Positions 36,854 through 62,059 of a stretch of DNA of 64,000 nucleotides are shown here, in pieces. The DNA is from Cristatella mucedo. Taxonomy: Eukaryota; Bryozoa; Phylactolaemata; Cristatellidae. The notes below the pieces were generated by a model. The model worked only from the letters and a program-made list of their open reading frames with translations, had not been told where the DNA came from and ran no database searches. Both the position numbers and the translations under genes were made by a program. The stretch is from assembly GCA_009760855.2 (NCBI GenBank), contig WPIO01000100.1, positions 429,001 to 493,000 of the forward strand, read 5' to 3'. Numbering within the stretch: the first letter of the stretch is position 1; each line of letters begins with the position of its first letter.

Positions 36854-39800
36854 GAGAGGGAGAGAGGGGGAAAGAGAAAAAAGAGAACATGAGATTAAGA
36901 TACAAAGCAAGGAAGGACAGAGACGAGGTAACTTGGGCAAGAGGGCAGCACATTTCTGCAGACGTGGGTGGGCACTGTATGACTCTGAGGAGGAGGAGGA
37001 GGAGGAGGAGGAGGAGGAGGAGGAGGAGGAGGAGGAGGAGGAGGAGGAGGAACTGTTAAACATAATAATAATAATTAATGCACTTGATAAAGCACCCTCA
37101 GAGAACTCAATCTCTTTCTAGGCGCTTTACATTTGCTGCAAAAGGAAAGGCGATTGAATGGTGAGTAATACCATGCTTGATAAACAATATGAATTACATG
37201 GTTAAGGGTGACATGCACAGGGTCAGCATGCAAGTATGGTTAGTGGCAGCATGAACAGTGTCAGCACCTATTACCACATGAAGGACGAATCACAGGGACC
37301 CACTAAATGCTGTCCTAAATAGGTGTGTTTTTAAGTTCTTTTTAAATGTGGTCAAGTCAGGGGATGTTCTGACGCCAGTCGGGAGGGAGTTCCAGGCTTT
37401 ATGAGCGTACGAAATAAATGCACGGTCTCCAGAGGATTTGAGGTTTGTACTGTTACTGCATCCTCTCTTAAAGCCCTATAGTACATTGGAGACCACACGG
37501 CAAACAGAGTTTACCCAATGTAAGCCATCACACAGCCATGAGTTTAATTTGCTTTTAAACCATAAGGATAATATTAATTTCTTACTAAGCTAGCAAACTA
37601 GCACAGCTGGTAATAAGAATTTTCACAAAGTACTGTTAATAATAATAACAATGTACTTGATAAAGCGCCCTCAGAGAACTTAATCTCTTTCTAGGCGCTT
37701 TACATTTGCTGCAAAGGGAAATGCAATTAAATGGTGAGTAAAATCATGCTTGAAAAACAAACAAAATGAATAACATGGTTAGGGGTGACATGCACAGGGT
37801 CAGCATGCAAATGTGGTTAGTGGCAGCATGCACAGTGTCAGCACGCATAAGCACATCAAGGACGAATCACAGGGACCCACTAAATGCTGTCCTAAATAGG
37901 TGTGTTTTAAAGTTCCTTTTAAATGTGGTCAAGTCAGGGGATGTTCTGACGCAGGGCGGGAGGGAGTTCCAGGCTTTGGGAGCATACGAACTAAATGCAC
38001 GGTCTCCAAAGGATTTGAGGTTTCAACGAGGTATTTCTAGACTGTTGGATTCCGAAAAGCTGGTGGTACGATGCTTGGCCTGATGGGGGAGTATGTCGGA
38101 GAGATAGGCTGAAGCCATAAAATGAAGGGACCTAAAAGTGAGCGACAAAAGCTTGAAGTCAATCCGTTGCTTCACTGGTAGCCAGTGCAGGTCGGCGAGA
38201 AGTGGAGTAATGTGGCAACTGCGACGCTCACGACAGACAAGCCTAGCTGCGGAGTTTTGCACCAGCTGCAATCGCCTGATCGCACAAGCTGGTAGGCCAG
38301 TAAGCAGTGAGTTGCAGAAGTCGAGACGGGATGTCACGAATGCATGGACCAACTTAGATGTGGTATCTTTATCTAAACAAGCCCGAATTTTAGCAATATT
38401 ATGAAGCTGAAAATAGGCAGATTTGACCGTGGAGCTGATATGGTCGTCTAACGAGAGGTCGCTTTGGAATATGACACCTAGATTTCGAGCTGATTCGACA
38501 GGAGATATGCTGGCAGAGCCAATTTTGAGCGTCGGCCTTTCCAATTTCTGAATCACACTGGGTTTGCCTATAACTAGTAAGTTAGTTTTGTCATCGTTTA
38601 GTTTTAGAAAATTTGCTGCCATTCATGTGCGGATGTCATCAATGCATGCAGCAAGTGAGTTTAGAGAATTTGAGGTGCTCGAAGGCTGGGAGGGATCAAA
38701 GCAGAGGTACAACTGAGTGTCATCCGCATAGAAGTGAAAGCCTAGATTGTGCTTGGCAATTACATCAGCAAGAGGGAGAGTATAAACCGTGAAAAGAACC
38801 GGACCTAGCACGGAGCCCTGAGGTACATATAATATGATTCGTTTTTAAAAACATCTAAGAGAACTTCATCTCTATCTAGTGCTTTAAATACAGCCGTAGA
38901 GCTGGAGCCCACGACCCAGGTCATCAAAGACAAACACCTTAACCACTGCGCCAAACCAGGGCAGGGATCACACTTCATATAGTCAAATCGCTGGATTATA
39001 AACCCAATTAAACAAGAGCAAATTTAATTGTTAAAAAAGAATGCTGTGTCGGCCAAAAATGGCTGTATACAACCTTCATGTAGTGATCACTCGGCTGAGG
39101 ATGCCCACTAACACGCAAAGTAAAACAAAAAAGTGTACACAGATGAGCTGATATAACAGCTCAATTTACACAGCAGCCGACAAGCCTTCTCGGGTATTAC
39201 TTTCCCTTGCAGAAGGTAATAATGCAATTTTTTTCCACATAAGCTGACAGTGCAATTTTTCGACACATGGGCAGGAAGCTCAACAGGTCTGCGCAGTAAT
39301 CCACTCAAGATCACTCCAGCAAAACATTCGGCTGGTATTACTAGCTTTTCTGCTTGGCATGCTTGAAGCCCATCGATATACTGCTTCAAGTTACTAGTTA
39401 ACTTCACACTTACAAGTTACACTGCACGCTTGCCATTTTTTGGCATTCGAGTTTTCAAGCATATCCATGTGGAGCCAATTGAAATGCCATAAACTGGCAG
39501 TCGGGCTGAGCACGGCAGCTTGCGTGCACTGACGTCCATACTGCTAGCCCTGACGGTAGGCATCACTCACTGTCCACTTCTTTGCAGCTATGTCTCTCCT
39601 GCCAGTCTTTGTTTGTTAATGGCCAAATGCGATCATCGCAACGATTAACAAACCCGAGCACAGCTGAATGGAATTACTCGGCTACACAAAAGCCTAAGTT
39701 GCGATTGGCTTTGACAAAAAACGGCTGCGGTCGCATTTGGAAGCAGGGCGGCGATAGACGTAACATGGACAACGAACGAGTCGACATGCACGATATCAGT

Positions 39801-41497
39801 AAGGTCAGTAAGGTCAGGGAGGTCAGGGAGGTCAGGGAGCGCATCACCGAGAAAAGACCCACTGAGCTAGCTGGGCAGCCGGTCGGGTCAGTCTGAAGGG
39901 TCAGACTGTCCTCGAGAAGAAGTCCTCGAGAATTGCCAACAAAACCATGCGGCTGCCGTGCACATGCACGACAGCCGGCCTCGCTAATCAAGGACTAAAA
40001 ACGCTACCACAGGGTGGCTAGTAATACGAGGAATCTAATTATGCTGCAAATTGTGCATGCTGCCACCCTGGTTAGCCTACTGGGAACGAAAGCATGCAAC
40101 ATAATTTGATCGGCGGTAGCTTCTAGAGGGATTGGAAACAGTTGCGGGTTTTCAAAAAATAGCTGTTGATCATCCCAGCAGAGCACAACGAAGTGAGAAC
40201 TTGTGGATGTGCCAAGTATCACTCTCTCAAAAAATGTGTCATTCGACCAAGTCGGGCGCATCTTCAGGAATGATCAAGGTTTGAGAAGTCAGTTGTGTGC
40301 ACGTGCACAAGTAGGCCACACCAGATTCGAGACTATGCAACAAGTCGATAGTGCAGTAGGAACAAGAAATCAGTTATGTTTCCCGATAAAAAAAAAAGCT
40401 GTGAAACCGTATAAAACTGCTTCTGAATTCATTGGGAAGCATCGAGACCCAAAACAATGGCACTAAAAAGGGCTCTATTAGGCTTATGAGAAGGTGGTTC
40501 AATTAAGTACATGCATTTGGTAAAATCTGAAAGTATTTTGAAAGAACTCTTTAACTCTTTTTATTGAAAAAAGCTGTTAGGCGGTTTATTCTTTCTATTG
40601 CAAAATGAATTTCTTGAATGGATTTCAACTATGTCAGGCCAATAGTTGTGCATGCTCAACTCTTACCTACTTCAAACCTTTAATGATTGCTAAGAAAACG
40701 CCCCACACAGTTGAAGTCTTCAATTTTGAGAGCAGAGAATACTTGCTGCATCCAGTAAATCTTATTTTGCAGTAAATTGTATAGTGCTGCAAAGTGATAT
40801 CCTTAAAAAATGGTGACTATGTCAAAAGCCAAGGCACGTAGCCCTAGATTGATACAAAACAGGGTCATGCACGTTTTTTTGCAACAGGTAGGAAAGCCAG
40901 AATTGCAGCACTCACGGAATTGTTACAAATATTGCTAGCTAATGCGAATCCTACTTGTTGATGGATTTTTGCTATCCAGCTGTTCCAGGAAATGCTGAAA
41001 CATTGCAGGCTATATAATTATCCTCAGGATGGAGAAAGTTGTAATGCCGTTAGTGTTTCTTTTCAGTACTACACCGATGACCTAGAGCCAGCTAATATTT
41101 TCTATTAAAATGTTCAAATAAAAGAGTGGGTAATACAATAATTCACACCAGAAGAGGAAGGAGTGTCAGCGGATCAAAGTGCAAGCAGTACAAAGGGCAT
41201 GCCGATGTAAAGGCAACATGGCTGCCGATGATTGCACAACAGACAGTAAGAGTGGTAATGTAACTAGAAAAACCCCGGCTGCTCTTACATCAAGTGTTCC
41301 TACAACACTGACGATGTAAGATAGAATGTTTGCTCAGATATGATCTGGCACACTGAGCCTCAGCATTGCTCACCCGATATATCTTGGACTGCGACCGACG
41401 TAGCACTAGGGAACTTCTCCTTGAGCCTAGATGCAATCAGTTGCTCTCCTGCCGACTGCGTGTCCGACAGCTTCCGACTGAATGCCCAGACAGACCG
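33655..41497 (-). CDS. BOLA3: BOLA3-like mitochondrial BolA protein (three exons, 5' exon separate)
   Basis: BolA3 proteins act in mitochondria with the monothiol glutaredoxin GLRX5 and NFU1 in delivering [4Fe-4S] clusters, for example to lipoate synthase (family knowledge). Three minus-strand exons join in frame: 41497-41374 (124 nt, contains [18 protein letters not shown]), 35300-35212 (89 nt, GCGAMYEV then [12 protein letters not shown]) and 33762-33655 (108 nt, [16 protein letters not shown] then stop). The splice signals are TTTTTAG/GTGAGC, GTTTTAG/GTAAGC and GTGTAG, and the split Gly codon (G|GT) fits. The conserved cysteine of GGCGAM and the invariant histidine of MHG are present. The first exon shown opens with a basic, acid-poor stretch typical of a mitochondrial presequence. 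The 6.1-kb first intron shown holds LINEs and SINEs. The C-terminal tail after IRIST is longer than in human BOLA3. Confidence 0.9.
34027..34745 (-). mobile_element. LINE-A copy in the last BOLA3 intron
   Basis: Same orientation as BOLA3. It spans the C-terminal frame ([32 protein letters not shown]) and 3' UTR, extending back to the SRLDFCNS region with frameshifts. Confidence 0.88.
35575..35672 (-). mobile_element. LINE-B fragment, 3' part, interrupted by SINEs
   Basis: GTAGCTGACAGACTCGGTTT through GGAGAGCAGTGGAAG matches the LINE-B 3' UTR, which resumes at 35996 after two SINE1 insertions. Confidence 0.7.
35673..35837 (-). mobile_element. SINE1 copy (first of a tandem pair)
   Basis: Minus-strand SINE1 with its 3' end at the left and B-box region GGAATTCGAACCC near the right. 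Confidence 0.85.
35838..35995 (-). mobile_element. SINE1 copy (second of a tandem pair)
   Basis: Directly follows the first copy in the same orientation, with B-box region GGATCCGAACCC. The pair interrupts a LINE-B element. Confidence 0.85.
35996..36455 (-). mobile_element. LINE-B fragment, continued
   Basis: Resumes the LINE-B 3' UTR (GAAGTGAGTAACATGGAAAT) and runs into the C-terminal frame. Diverged. Confidence 0.8.
36456..36800. other. Unassigned sequence within the BOLA3 intron
   Basis: Nothing recognised. Confidence 0.35.
36804..36851. repeat. (GA)n microsatellite
   Basis: About 48 bp of GA, followed by GGGAGA-rich sequence. Confidence 0.95.
36988..37051. repeat. (GGA)n microsatellite
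   Basis: About 21 GGA units, next to the tail of the LINE-A copy at 37072. Confidence 0.95.
37072..37450 (-). mobile_element. LINE-A 3' portion
   Basis: Minus-strand hairpin, 3' UTR and the end of the C-terminal frame. Truncated at the AGGTTTGTAC position. Confidence 0.88.
37451..37640. other. Short unassigned spacer between LINE-A copies
   Basis: Nothing recognised. Confidence 0.35.
37640..38823 (-). mobile_element. LINE-A, longest copy (RT catalytic motif to tail)
   Basis: Reading from 38823: [89 protein letters not shown], then the 3' UTR, hairpin and ATT tail near 37640. The catalytic YADD is intact, but IRTW has become IRT-stop (near 38623) and another stop or frameshift follows IPR near 38023. 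5'-truncated. It serves as the reference for LINE-A here and assigns it to the L2/CR1 part of the Jockey superfamily. Confidence 0.93.
38838..38965 (-). mobile_element. SINE2 copy
   Basis: Head GGTTTGGCGCAGTGGTTAAG on the minus strand, B-box-like GGGCTCCAGC, then a LINE-A-type tail. It adjoins the truncated 5' end of the long LINE-A copy. Confidence 0.8.
38970..41370. other. BOLA3 intron sequence without recognised repeat
   Basis: A short tandem array of GGTCAGGGA-type units lies at 39797-39840. Open frames at 39108-39407 and 40004-40261 (minus) have no family match. Confidence 0.4.
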
Positions 41498-41654
41498 CTA
41501 AAAAGAAGACTCAGCTGTCAGCAGCAGTCGTTAAGCTGAGGAAAGCTCAAGATATCGAATTCGAAGCATGCTTTTCTGATGGCAAGTAACAGAATCGGGT
41601 GCATATTGAAAATCTGCAGTCAAACTAGAATAGCTGCCTCCTAATTGAGAGCAT

Positions 41655-42085
41655 GTCAACCTATCATATCTATTCCCCCACCAGGCCAAGCATCGCACCA
41701 ACCGCTTTTCGAAATCTAACTGTTTACCTACACCTCGTTGAGGCATACCTCAAATCCTTTGGAGACCATGCATTTAGTTCGTACGCTCCCAGAACCTGGA
41801 ACTCACACTCCCGACTTCTGTTACCAATATCCCCTGACTTGACCACATTTAAAAAGAAATTTAAAACGCTCCTATTTATGACAGCATTTGGTGGGTCCCT
41901 GCGATTCGTCCTTTATGCGCTTATGCGTGCCGACACTGTTGCATGCTTCCACTAACTGCACTTGCATGCTTACCCTGTGCATATCACCCCTAACCATGTT
42001 ATTCGTGTTGTTTATCAAGCATGTAAAGCACCTAGAAAGAGATTGAGTTCTCTGAGGGTCACTTTATCAAGTGCATTATTATCAT
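41655..42085 (+). mobile_element. LINE-A 3' portion
   Basis: Plus-strand C-terminal frame (FGDHAFSSYAPRTWNS), 3' UTR and hairpin, with an internal deletion before the tail. Confidence 0.88.
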
Positions 42086-42089
42086 AACT

Positions 42090-42880
42090 ATGTTTGGAGC
42101 CCTCTCTTTGGAGTGAACAAAATTCCCAAATCCAGTACCAAGCATACCATAGGCTGATGACGAATGCAAGCAAACGAGGACATTTTCTCACTTACTACGT
42201 CGCATAAAAAGGTTTTGGGCTACCCATGGGAGGCGGCTTAGGCTTTGAGTATACTATACTATAACAGTCCAAAGACTTCCTTGCATTCACGGTTTGGTTG
42301 CATTAGAGATGACTACAATCAGCCTCATGCACGGATACAAGCACGTGCCGTGCTCTTGCAGGAACGCACAGGCTGTGTGGATTAACACACACAAACACCA
42401 ATCCACGTGTGCACACACACTCAAGCAAATGCACACACCACGCACGCATGCACACAGCTAGCAGCCAAGTCCACAAACAAAACTGGCTCCGGCCAAGGGG
42501 AGAAATATGGGTAGTCTTTGTGGAAATGGAGGTCGATTTGGTTTGATACTGCCATTGCAGCACATGCATCGAGGCAAAAGTAAGCAAAAAATAGGTTAAA
42601 CCTGATCAAATAGCAACAGGAACCCTTGCCGGACTTTCAGCAGCTGGGCTGCTCCATGGCAACGTCTGTCACGAGCGTCGTCATCGCTCGATGCAGACGT
42701 TGCGAATTTCGCTCATCGCTGCTGCCCCGCCAAGGCCAGGTCTCGTAATCATTCGCGGTTATACAGGTGTATTACATAATTACGTGCGGTCAGGCAGCCT
42801 CCAACTCGGCAGGTGCAGCAGACCAAAAAGCCAGCACTTTTGCAGGTCGTGCAGGCCCACCCATACCCGGATGATGACAA
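42090..42880. other. Unassigned sequence
   Basis: Positions 42225-42260 weakly resemble a LINE-B end. Nothing else recognised. Confidence 0.35.
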
Positions 42881-42884
42881 TAAT

Positions 42885-42965
42885 AAGAGTAATATCAGGC
42901 CGTTGGCAGAGCGCCCTACGCGAAACAATTCTCTATTCAGGCGCTTTACAGTTCAATTCACTGTA
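42885..42965 (-). mobile_element. LINE-A or SINE2 tail fragment
   Basis: AGCGCCCTACGCGAAACAATTCTCT then AGGCGCTTTACA is the decayed hairpin, minus strand. Confidence 0.6.
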
Positions 42966-43087
42966 AGAGAATCAATAAATAAGGGTTGAGCACTGTATCG
43001 TGCTTAGACGGGCGTGCAGAAGCAACCATTATGCTAAGGCCAGCATTCTAGAGCACACAAGAAGACACTCGGGGCCACCGGTCAGTA

Positions 43088-43260
43088 GAGGAGCGTAGTC
43101 TCATCCTTTCCTTTCTCTTTGTTTCGTGAGATGAAGTCTACTGGCTACCGAAAGCCGCTCTGGGTGTGTGAGTGTGCTGTACAAAACTCTCCTGCGTAAT
43201 ACCCACACAGTCTTTATGGCTTTGTGGAGTTACAGACGGAGATCCATTACATTACATTGT
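43088..43260 (+). mobile_element. LINE-B 3' end
   Basis: Close match to the LINE-B 3' UTR, ending GACGGAGATCCATTACATTACATT. Confidence 0.9.
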
Positions 43261-43264
43261 CTCT

Positions 43265-44290
43265 GGCTCGTAACCGCCGCACCGAACCGTGCACAGCTGC
43301 GAGGGCAAAGCATATGAGAGCAAAAGACAAGTCAACTGCAGCGACGGGATAGTTGAGCGGGACAGCTGCGTCTTTCGGCAAACGCTCCTGTACCGGCGCG
43401 AACGAGGCGTGAGCCGGCGGGAAGGTGCTCGGCTGCCTCGAGAGGCCACTGAGCCCGCTCGCGCGGCGTTCTCGCAGCAAGAGCTGCCGATATCGGAGGG
43501 AGCGAAAGCATTGAGTAAACTTTTTAAGCAATTCCAACGAATGCTATACCTTTATGAGACACTAAGAGTGCGCGTGTTTCTGCGCCAGCGCTCATGAGAA
43601 CGCTGTGCTCTTTGCGACTAATTTTGCGAATGAATTTAGCCGGGATTTTACGTAATCGTCCGAACGGTCGCACGCACACACTGCGAGCCGACCGGCGCGG
43701 GCCGTGCCTGGTGTAGTGCTGTGACGAATGGAAAGAGGCGCAGCTGCTCTCGCGCTAGCCTCACTGACCATGTACTTCGCAAGCCTCGTCGTAAGCTGAC
43801 CGGCCATGGCGCGAGCGCACGCTTTTGCAGCAGCCGGAGGCAGGCGGGCGCCGAGGAGCTCTCAGACGCGTGATGCGCCTCCCCGTAGACGACCTTGACC
43901 GTTCGAGCCTTGGCGCCTCCGGTTTTCGCTCTCTCGCTCTCCGTCGCCATCATCACCCAGTGGTCATCAGGTACCCACAGGCGTCGTCGTCGTCGGATCT
44001 TTAAATTGCTGGAGGCGCTGTCCAAGAGCGCATAAGTAGCGGTAAGCGACGATGCGACGATCGCTGTTCGAGAGGCGAAGTTCTGCGCCGGAACGAGCGA
44101 GCGGTTAGCGCCTCGTGGCTGCGACTACTGCTGCCGCTGTCGCTAAGTGGCGGCCTGTTGTGCGATATATACGAGCGTTTGCTGAGGCACGCTAGTCTTA
44201 ATTTATGCACGCCTTTGTGGCGTTCGCCTCTTCGTTGCCGCGCAGCGCTGATAAGGGAGCGAAACTGCACCTCCCATGGTACCCGAGGCG
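43265..44290. promoter_or_regulatory. GC-rich region between BOLA3 and EFTUD2; probable BOLA3 promoter area
   Basis: Raised GC and CpG content and no repeats. It contains the candidate BOLA3 first exon (43769-43807, minus). Promoter function is inferred from composition and position only. Confidence 0.35.
43769..43807 (-). CDS. BOLA3: Candidate first coding exon of BOLA3
   Basis: A 13-codon block, MAGQLTTRLAKYM, starts in a strong Kozak context (GCGCCATGG) and ends at a GTCAGT donor in phase 0. That phase matches the upstream end of the exon at 41497. Joined to the other exons the total is 360 nt, or 119 aa, close to the family's usual length, and the start looks like a mitochondrial targeting sequence. 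It lies in a GC-rich region, as expected for a promoter. The donor is not ideal and other start exons are possible. Confidence 0.4.
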
Positions 44291-44405
44291 AGAACTTGAC
44301 TCAATTCGGACGCTTCGCGTATGCCACGGGGCTCGAGCCCACGACCTCTGCCAGATTTGTTTGGGGCGAGCACCTTAACCACAGGGTCCAACCCAGCTCG
44401 GCAGT
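44290..44405 (-). mobile_element. SINE2 copy
   Basis: Minus-strand head GGTTAAGGTGCTCGCCCC with B box GGGCTCGAGCCCC, followed by a decayed LINE-A tail. Confidence 0.78.
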
Positions 44406-44514
44406 GACATGTAAAGCTCGCGGACAGGGTGCTGTTGAATCGTCAGCCCCTGTGAACCTGCACACCCGACTTCGAACGGGTGGAAATTTAGGTTCGTTGT
44501 AAATAATAGATGTC

Positions 44515-44935
44515 AACTCAGGGCTGTAATGACATCGGTCGCTAGTGAGTTCCAGGCTAGGGATGCATACGAACTGGAAGCCGCAGATAGGAATTGAGAT
44601 TGATTATAGGCATTGGTAGACGACGGAATTACAAGTCATGTATGATTCGAACCCTGATACAGATTTTTTTGGATACGCATTGTTAAGCGAGAATAGGAAA
44701 AAACCAAAATGTGAGTTGCAAAACTTTTTTAAGTCGATCTGCAGCTTGATGGGGAGCCAGTTTGGGTGGATACGAAAAACCGCATTCCAGCTGTATTGCT
44801 ATCTAGCTAGGTAGTCCTGAATTTTTGCAATGACACGCAGCTGAAAGTAGGTAGACTAGACTGTGGGTCTGAGGTTGGCACTTTGGAACAGAACAGCAAG
44901 GTTGCTTGCAACCACTACTGCAGGTACACACTGGT
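44515..44935 (-). mobile_element. LINE-A copy, old
   Basis: Diverged counterpart of the C-terminal region (GAGTTCCAGGCTAGGGATGC, AGTCGATCTGCAGCTTGATGG). No tail preserved. Confidence 0.7.
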
Positions 44936-45361
44936 CTAGGCTTTGGATGCCTAGAAATGGATAATAGAGTCTACAAAAGTTACAGCTGATGCACTTATTG
45001 CTTAGCCTAGCAGTGCATGCTGCGATTGACCGAAAGTCGTGAGCTCTCGTATTCTTAGCTGCAGTGATGGTGGCCTTGGAGGTGGCAGCTGCCATAGATT
45101 TTTGAGGCTTGGATGCCCGCGTGTCCCCCCACTTACCCTGACCTCAGCAGTGGGGGCGTGCAGGCCGACAAAGGCGTGTCACTTGCTGATCGAGAGCGAA
45201 CGGTTGGCGCTAGCTGTGCATAGGCAGCTCTTAGTTCTCGACGTCCTTGTAGCTCACGTGTACACGGTGCTACTGACGGAGCCGTTGCTGCGGCTGCCGC
45301 CGGCAGCGGCTTCCCCATTTTCCACTAGAGGCTCTTTTGTGTTTAGCTGCCCGACGGCTTG

Positions 45362-45540
45362 ACGGGCCGTGATAGGCCAGGAGGTAAGGTGCTCGCTCTT
45401 CACGACCGCCAGGTCGTGGGTTCCAATCTTGCAGAGGGCGAGCCTCTATTGCCGACTACAAGCGGTGGTGACTGCCGTCAAGGCTCCTCTGCTGCTGCTA
45501 TACAAAATGAGGCTGCTATAAGTCAGCTATTATTTTTTGT
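45362..45540 (+). mobile_element. SINE1 copy
   Basis: GGCCAGGAGGTAAGGTGCTCGC head, B-box variant GGGTTCCAATCTT, body AAGCGGTGGTGACTGCCG and end GAGGCTGCTATAAGTCAGCTATTATTT. Confidence 0.85.
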
Positions 45541-45765
45541 ACGTTTCATTTGTAATCTTGAGCGCCGAAAGGTCGGTTTAGTCGATGAGGGCGCTGCTCG
45601 TGCACGCATAGCGAAGGCAGTCGTGGCTTCGTCTGGATGTTTGTCCTAGTAGCGACCGTTGTGCAGGCGCAGGCCTCTAACCTATGATTGGTCGAGTCTG
45701 CCACCCGAGCGAGGTCTGTGGTCGTCGAAGCTGAAGGCAGTCGACATCTGCCGTCTTGTAACTTG

Positions 45766-45767
<2 letters not shown>

Positions 45768-45792
<25 letters not shown>
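45768..45792. repeat. Short (CT)n tract upstream of EFTUD2
   Basis: About 25 bp of CT, about 230 bp before the EFTUD2 start codon. Confidence 0.9.
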
Positions 45793-45796
<4 letters not shown>

Positions 45797-46002
45797 CCAC
45801 AGTATCTGCTTATCTTTCCTGCTGCTGAGTGCGAGTAGCCCACAGGCATTAATGGCGTTAAGCTGGGGTTGACACTTTCGATGTGCCTCGTTTTGCCGAT
45901 CGTGTGGCCATCGATTGTTACCGATGTGCTAGCATATCGTATGCTTAAAAAAGAGTTGCTGCTCTGACGTTGCTTGGCGGCGAATAGAGTAGCTTCGTCT
46001 GA

Positions 46003-59992
<13,990 letters not shown>

Positions 59993-60235
59993 CACGTGCA
60001 CGATTGCCTCGAACGTTCGATGCTCAACCTGCTTGACCAGGCATCTCATGGACTGGTCATACTTGTAGTCTATTGAAAAGGCTACGAAGGTCGCAAAGCT
60101 TCGATTGTTGTGCAATTTTTCGATGGCCATGCATTGCTTGTGTTCGGCTATTTGATCAGCATGCTATCCACGTTCCCGATCGAAGTGCAAAGAACTATGG
60201 CTTCTGCGGTCGTCGTCCCAGCATTCTTTAACTGA

Positions 60236-60241
60236 AATACA
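60236..60241 (+). terminator. Variant poly(A) hexamer candidate for EFTUD2
   Basis: No AATAAA or ATTAAA occurs between the EFTUD2 stop codon and the LINE-A fragment at 60293. AATACA, a known weak variant, lies 244 nt past the stop and is followed by a T-rich stretch. The assignment rests on position only. Confidence 0.3.
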
Positions 60242-60292
60242 GTTTTTTCAATGTAGCTTCTGTTGCCGTATGGAGTCCTGGTATGCGTAGAA

Positions 60293-60415
60293 TGGCGACC
60301 TGGAGCGCTTTACGTATGCTGCAAAGGAAACGCGATCGAATGGTGGGTGGTATCATGCTTGATAAACAACATGAATAACATGGTTGGGGTGCACAGGCTC
60401 AGCATGCAAAATATG
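60293..60415 (-). mobile_element. LINE-A 3' UTR fragment
   Basis: GGAGCGCTTTACGTATGCTGCAAAGG through AACATGGTTGGGGTGCACAGG, minus strand. The tail is incomplete. Confidence 0.8.
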
Positions 60416-60519
60416 TGTGTAATAGCCTATCACTGGCTCAATCAATGAATCACCAAAGCATGTTATCGGAGTCAAAGCTTTCATCACAGGGTGCTCTTTA
60501 ATTTCTGAAATCACTTATT

Positions 60520-62058
60520 GTAATGCCCTAGTCGGGTGAGTGCAGCTCAAGCCATCGACCCAATTCGCGCAGAAGCGGGACTTCTACGCTTGCAAAGTGC
60601 AGCCTTGGCGCGGAACCCGAGTGCTTGATCTCCTATATGTCTTCCGGGGTGGCCGGAGTAGCTCCGATTAGGCGGCACAGAACCGGGTTGTGTCGGGCCG
60701 TAATTGCATGCAGTGGCTCAGCACGTGGCAAGTGGTTGCTGTCTCCGTGCGGCATAGGCAGCAGCTGGTAACCGTCCCAGGGTAAGCCCGACTCCTGGCA
60801 GCAGCCACTGGTAGTACGTTCAGGCGTGCTCGGTGCACAAACTGCCAAGCCCTGAATGACAGGCCAAGACCCGTGGTCAAGAAGTGACTGGGTGGCGAAT
60901 CTCTCCGGCCAGGCAGTGGCTGACCCTGCCCTGTGCAGGCTGGACCGCCCAAGCTCGGCCTTCCACGAGCCTGGCGAACTGTCCCAGCTTCGTGATGGCT
61001 ACTCGTGGCACGACCCAGTGCTCGATGCCGTCAGGGTCGGTGGACACAGCCAGCACTTCAGGGCCGGTCAGCGAGAGGCGACAGGAGAGCCCCGTCAGAC
61101 ACTTAGGAGAGTCCGACCATAGCGAAATCAGGCCAACCCTGTTGCCAGGGCCGGATGCTGCTGGGCTCAGGTATCGCGAACGCTCCTCATCAGATGATGG
61201 CGAGCCATCCAGGCTGGCTACTGCCCAGTCAAGCCTGTGTCGTTTAACTTGACGGACGCATGCATTGGGCAGGCGCAGTATGACAGGCTTGCAAAGCTCG
61301 TAGAATGGAGGCGTTCGTCCCGAAGTGGATCAAACCAAACCCGCGAGGCGATGCACCGATGCAAAGTTCTGCAGGCTCCATTAGAGCCTTTTCGGCTGGT
61401 TGCAGAGCGGCCTTAAGCATAAGCCGTGCGTGACAATGGTAGTCGAGCCGTGGCAAGAGGAAAGTCAGCAAGGCGTTAAGATTTGCCCAGTGGCGAGAAG
61501 GCTGGCCTGAAGCAGGTTAATGTTCCGTGCAAGAGAAGAGCAGGCCTGCTCTATCTCAACCCTAGGCTGCTCGAGACCTTGCGAGGCTCCAAGGTCGAGG
61601 TCATGGACTCAGGTCTCCGGCAGCTCGGGGATCCGCCTGTCGTGTAGAGTGAGTGGGGTGGGCACGGCCTTCGAACCCTATCGGGCGACGACACAGCACT
61701 TCGCCGGCCGGAACTGCATGCCCAGCGTCGATGCAGCCTGTTCAACAGCCGACACGAGAGCCTGAACACCAGAAGACGTGCCTGAGGACACGGCAAGGTC
61801 ATTTGCCAAGGAACAGACCGACGGGGAGGTTCTGCCAAGCTGGAAAGATGATTCGTGTATGTTAGCAGTCTGACAACCGGTTCCATTGCCAGATGAAATA
61901 GGATTGGTGATTGAGGGTCGCCCTGCCGGACGCCGGCAGTCGTATGAAACGCCACCAACGTCTTGTCGCGATCCCGAAGCTCCAGGAGCTAGCCGGTATA
62001 CATGCGCTCAACACACCGGCAGAATATCTCCTCTGCGGCATGCCGAAGCACACTGAGA
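60520..62058 (-). mobile_element. R2/NeSL-like LINE with restriction-like endonuclease, 3' half
   Basis: Reading from about 62040 down on the minus strand: RT motifs LRDRDKTLVAFHTTAGVRQGDPQ and ILFHLAMEPVVR, then LANDLAV at the catalytic FADDLAV position (decayed). Further on comes EHWVVPRVAITKLGQFARLV, then RAWQFVHRARLNVLPV and the zinc-knuckle CCLCRTETATTCHVLSHC. The last is the CCHC of the C-terminal restriction-like endonuclease domain that marks the R2/NeSL group. Several stops and frameshifts. The 5' part continues at 62618 beyond an inserted LINE-B. Confidence 0.82.
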
Positions 62059-62059
62059 A

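Noticed and set aside
39108-39407. 99-codon minus-strand frame in the BOLA3 intron
   Set aside because: I tested whether it was the missing upstream BOLA3 exon; it lacks the KEKFP pattern found at 41374-41497 and has no family match.
43247-44025. Arg/Ser-rich frames in the GC-rich region between BOLA3 and EFTUD2
   Set aside because: Open because of base composition. Only the short MAGQL start with a usable donor was kept as a BOLA3 exon candidate.
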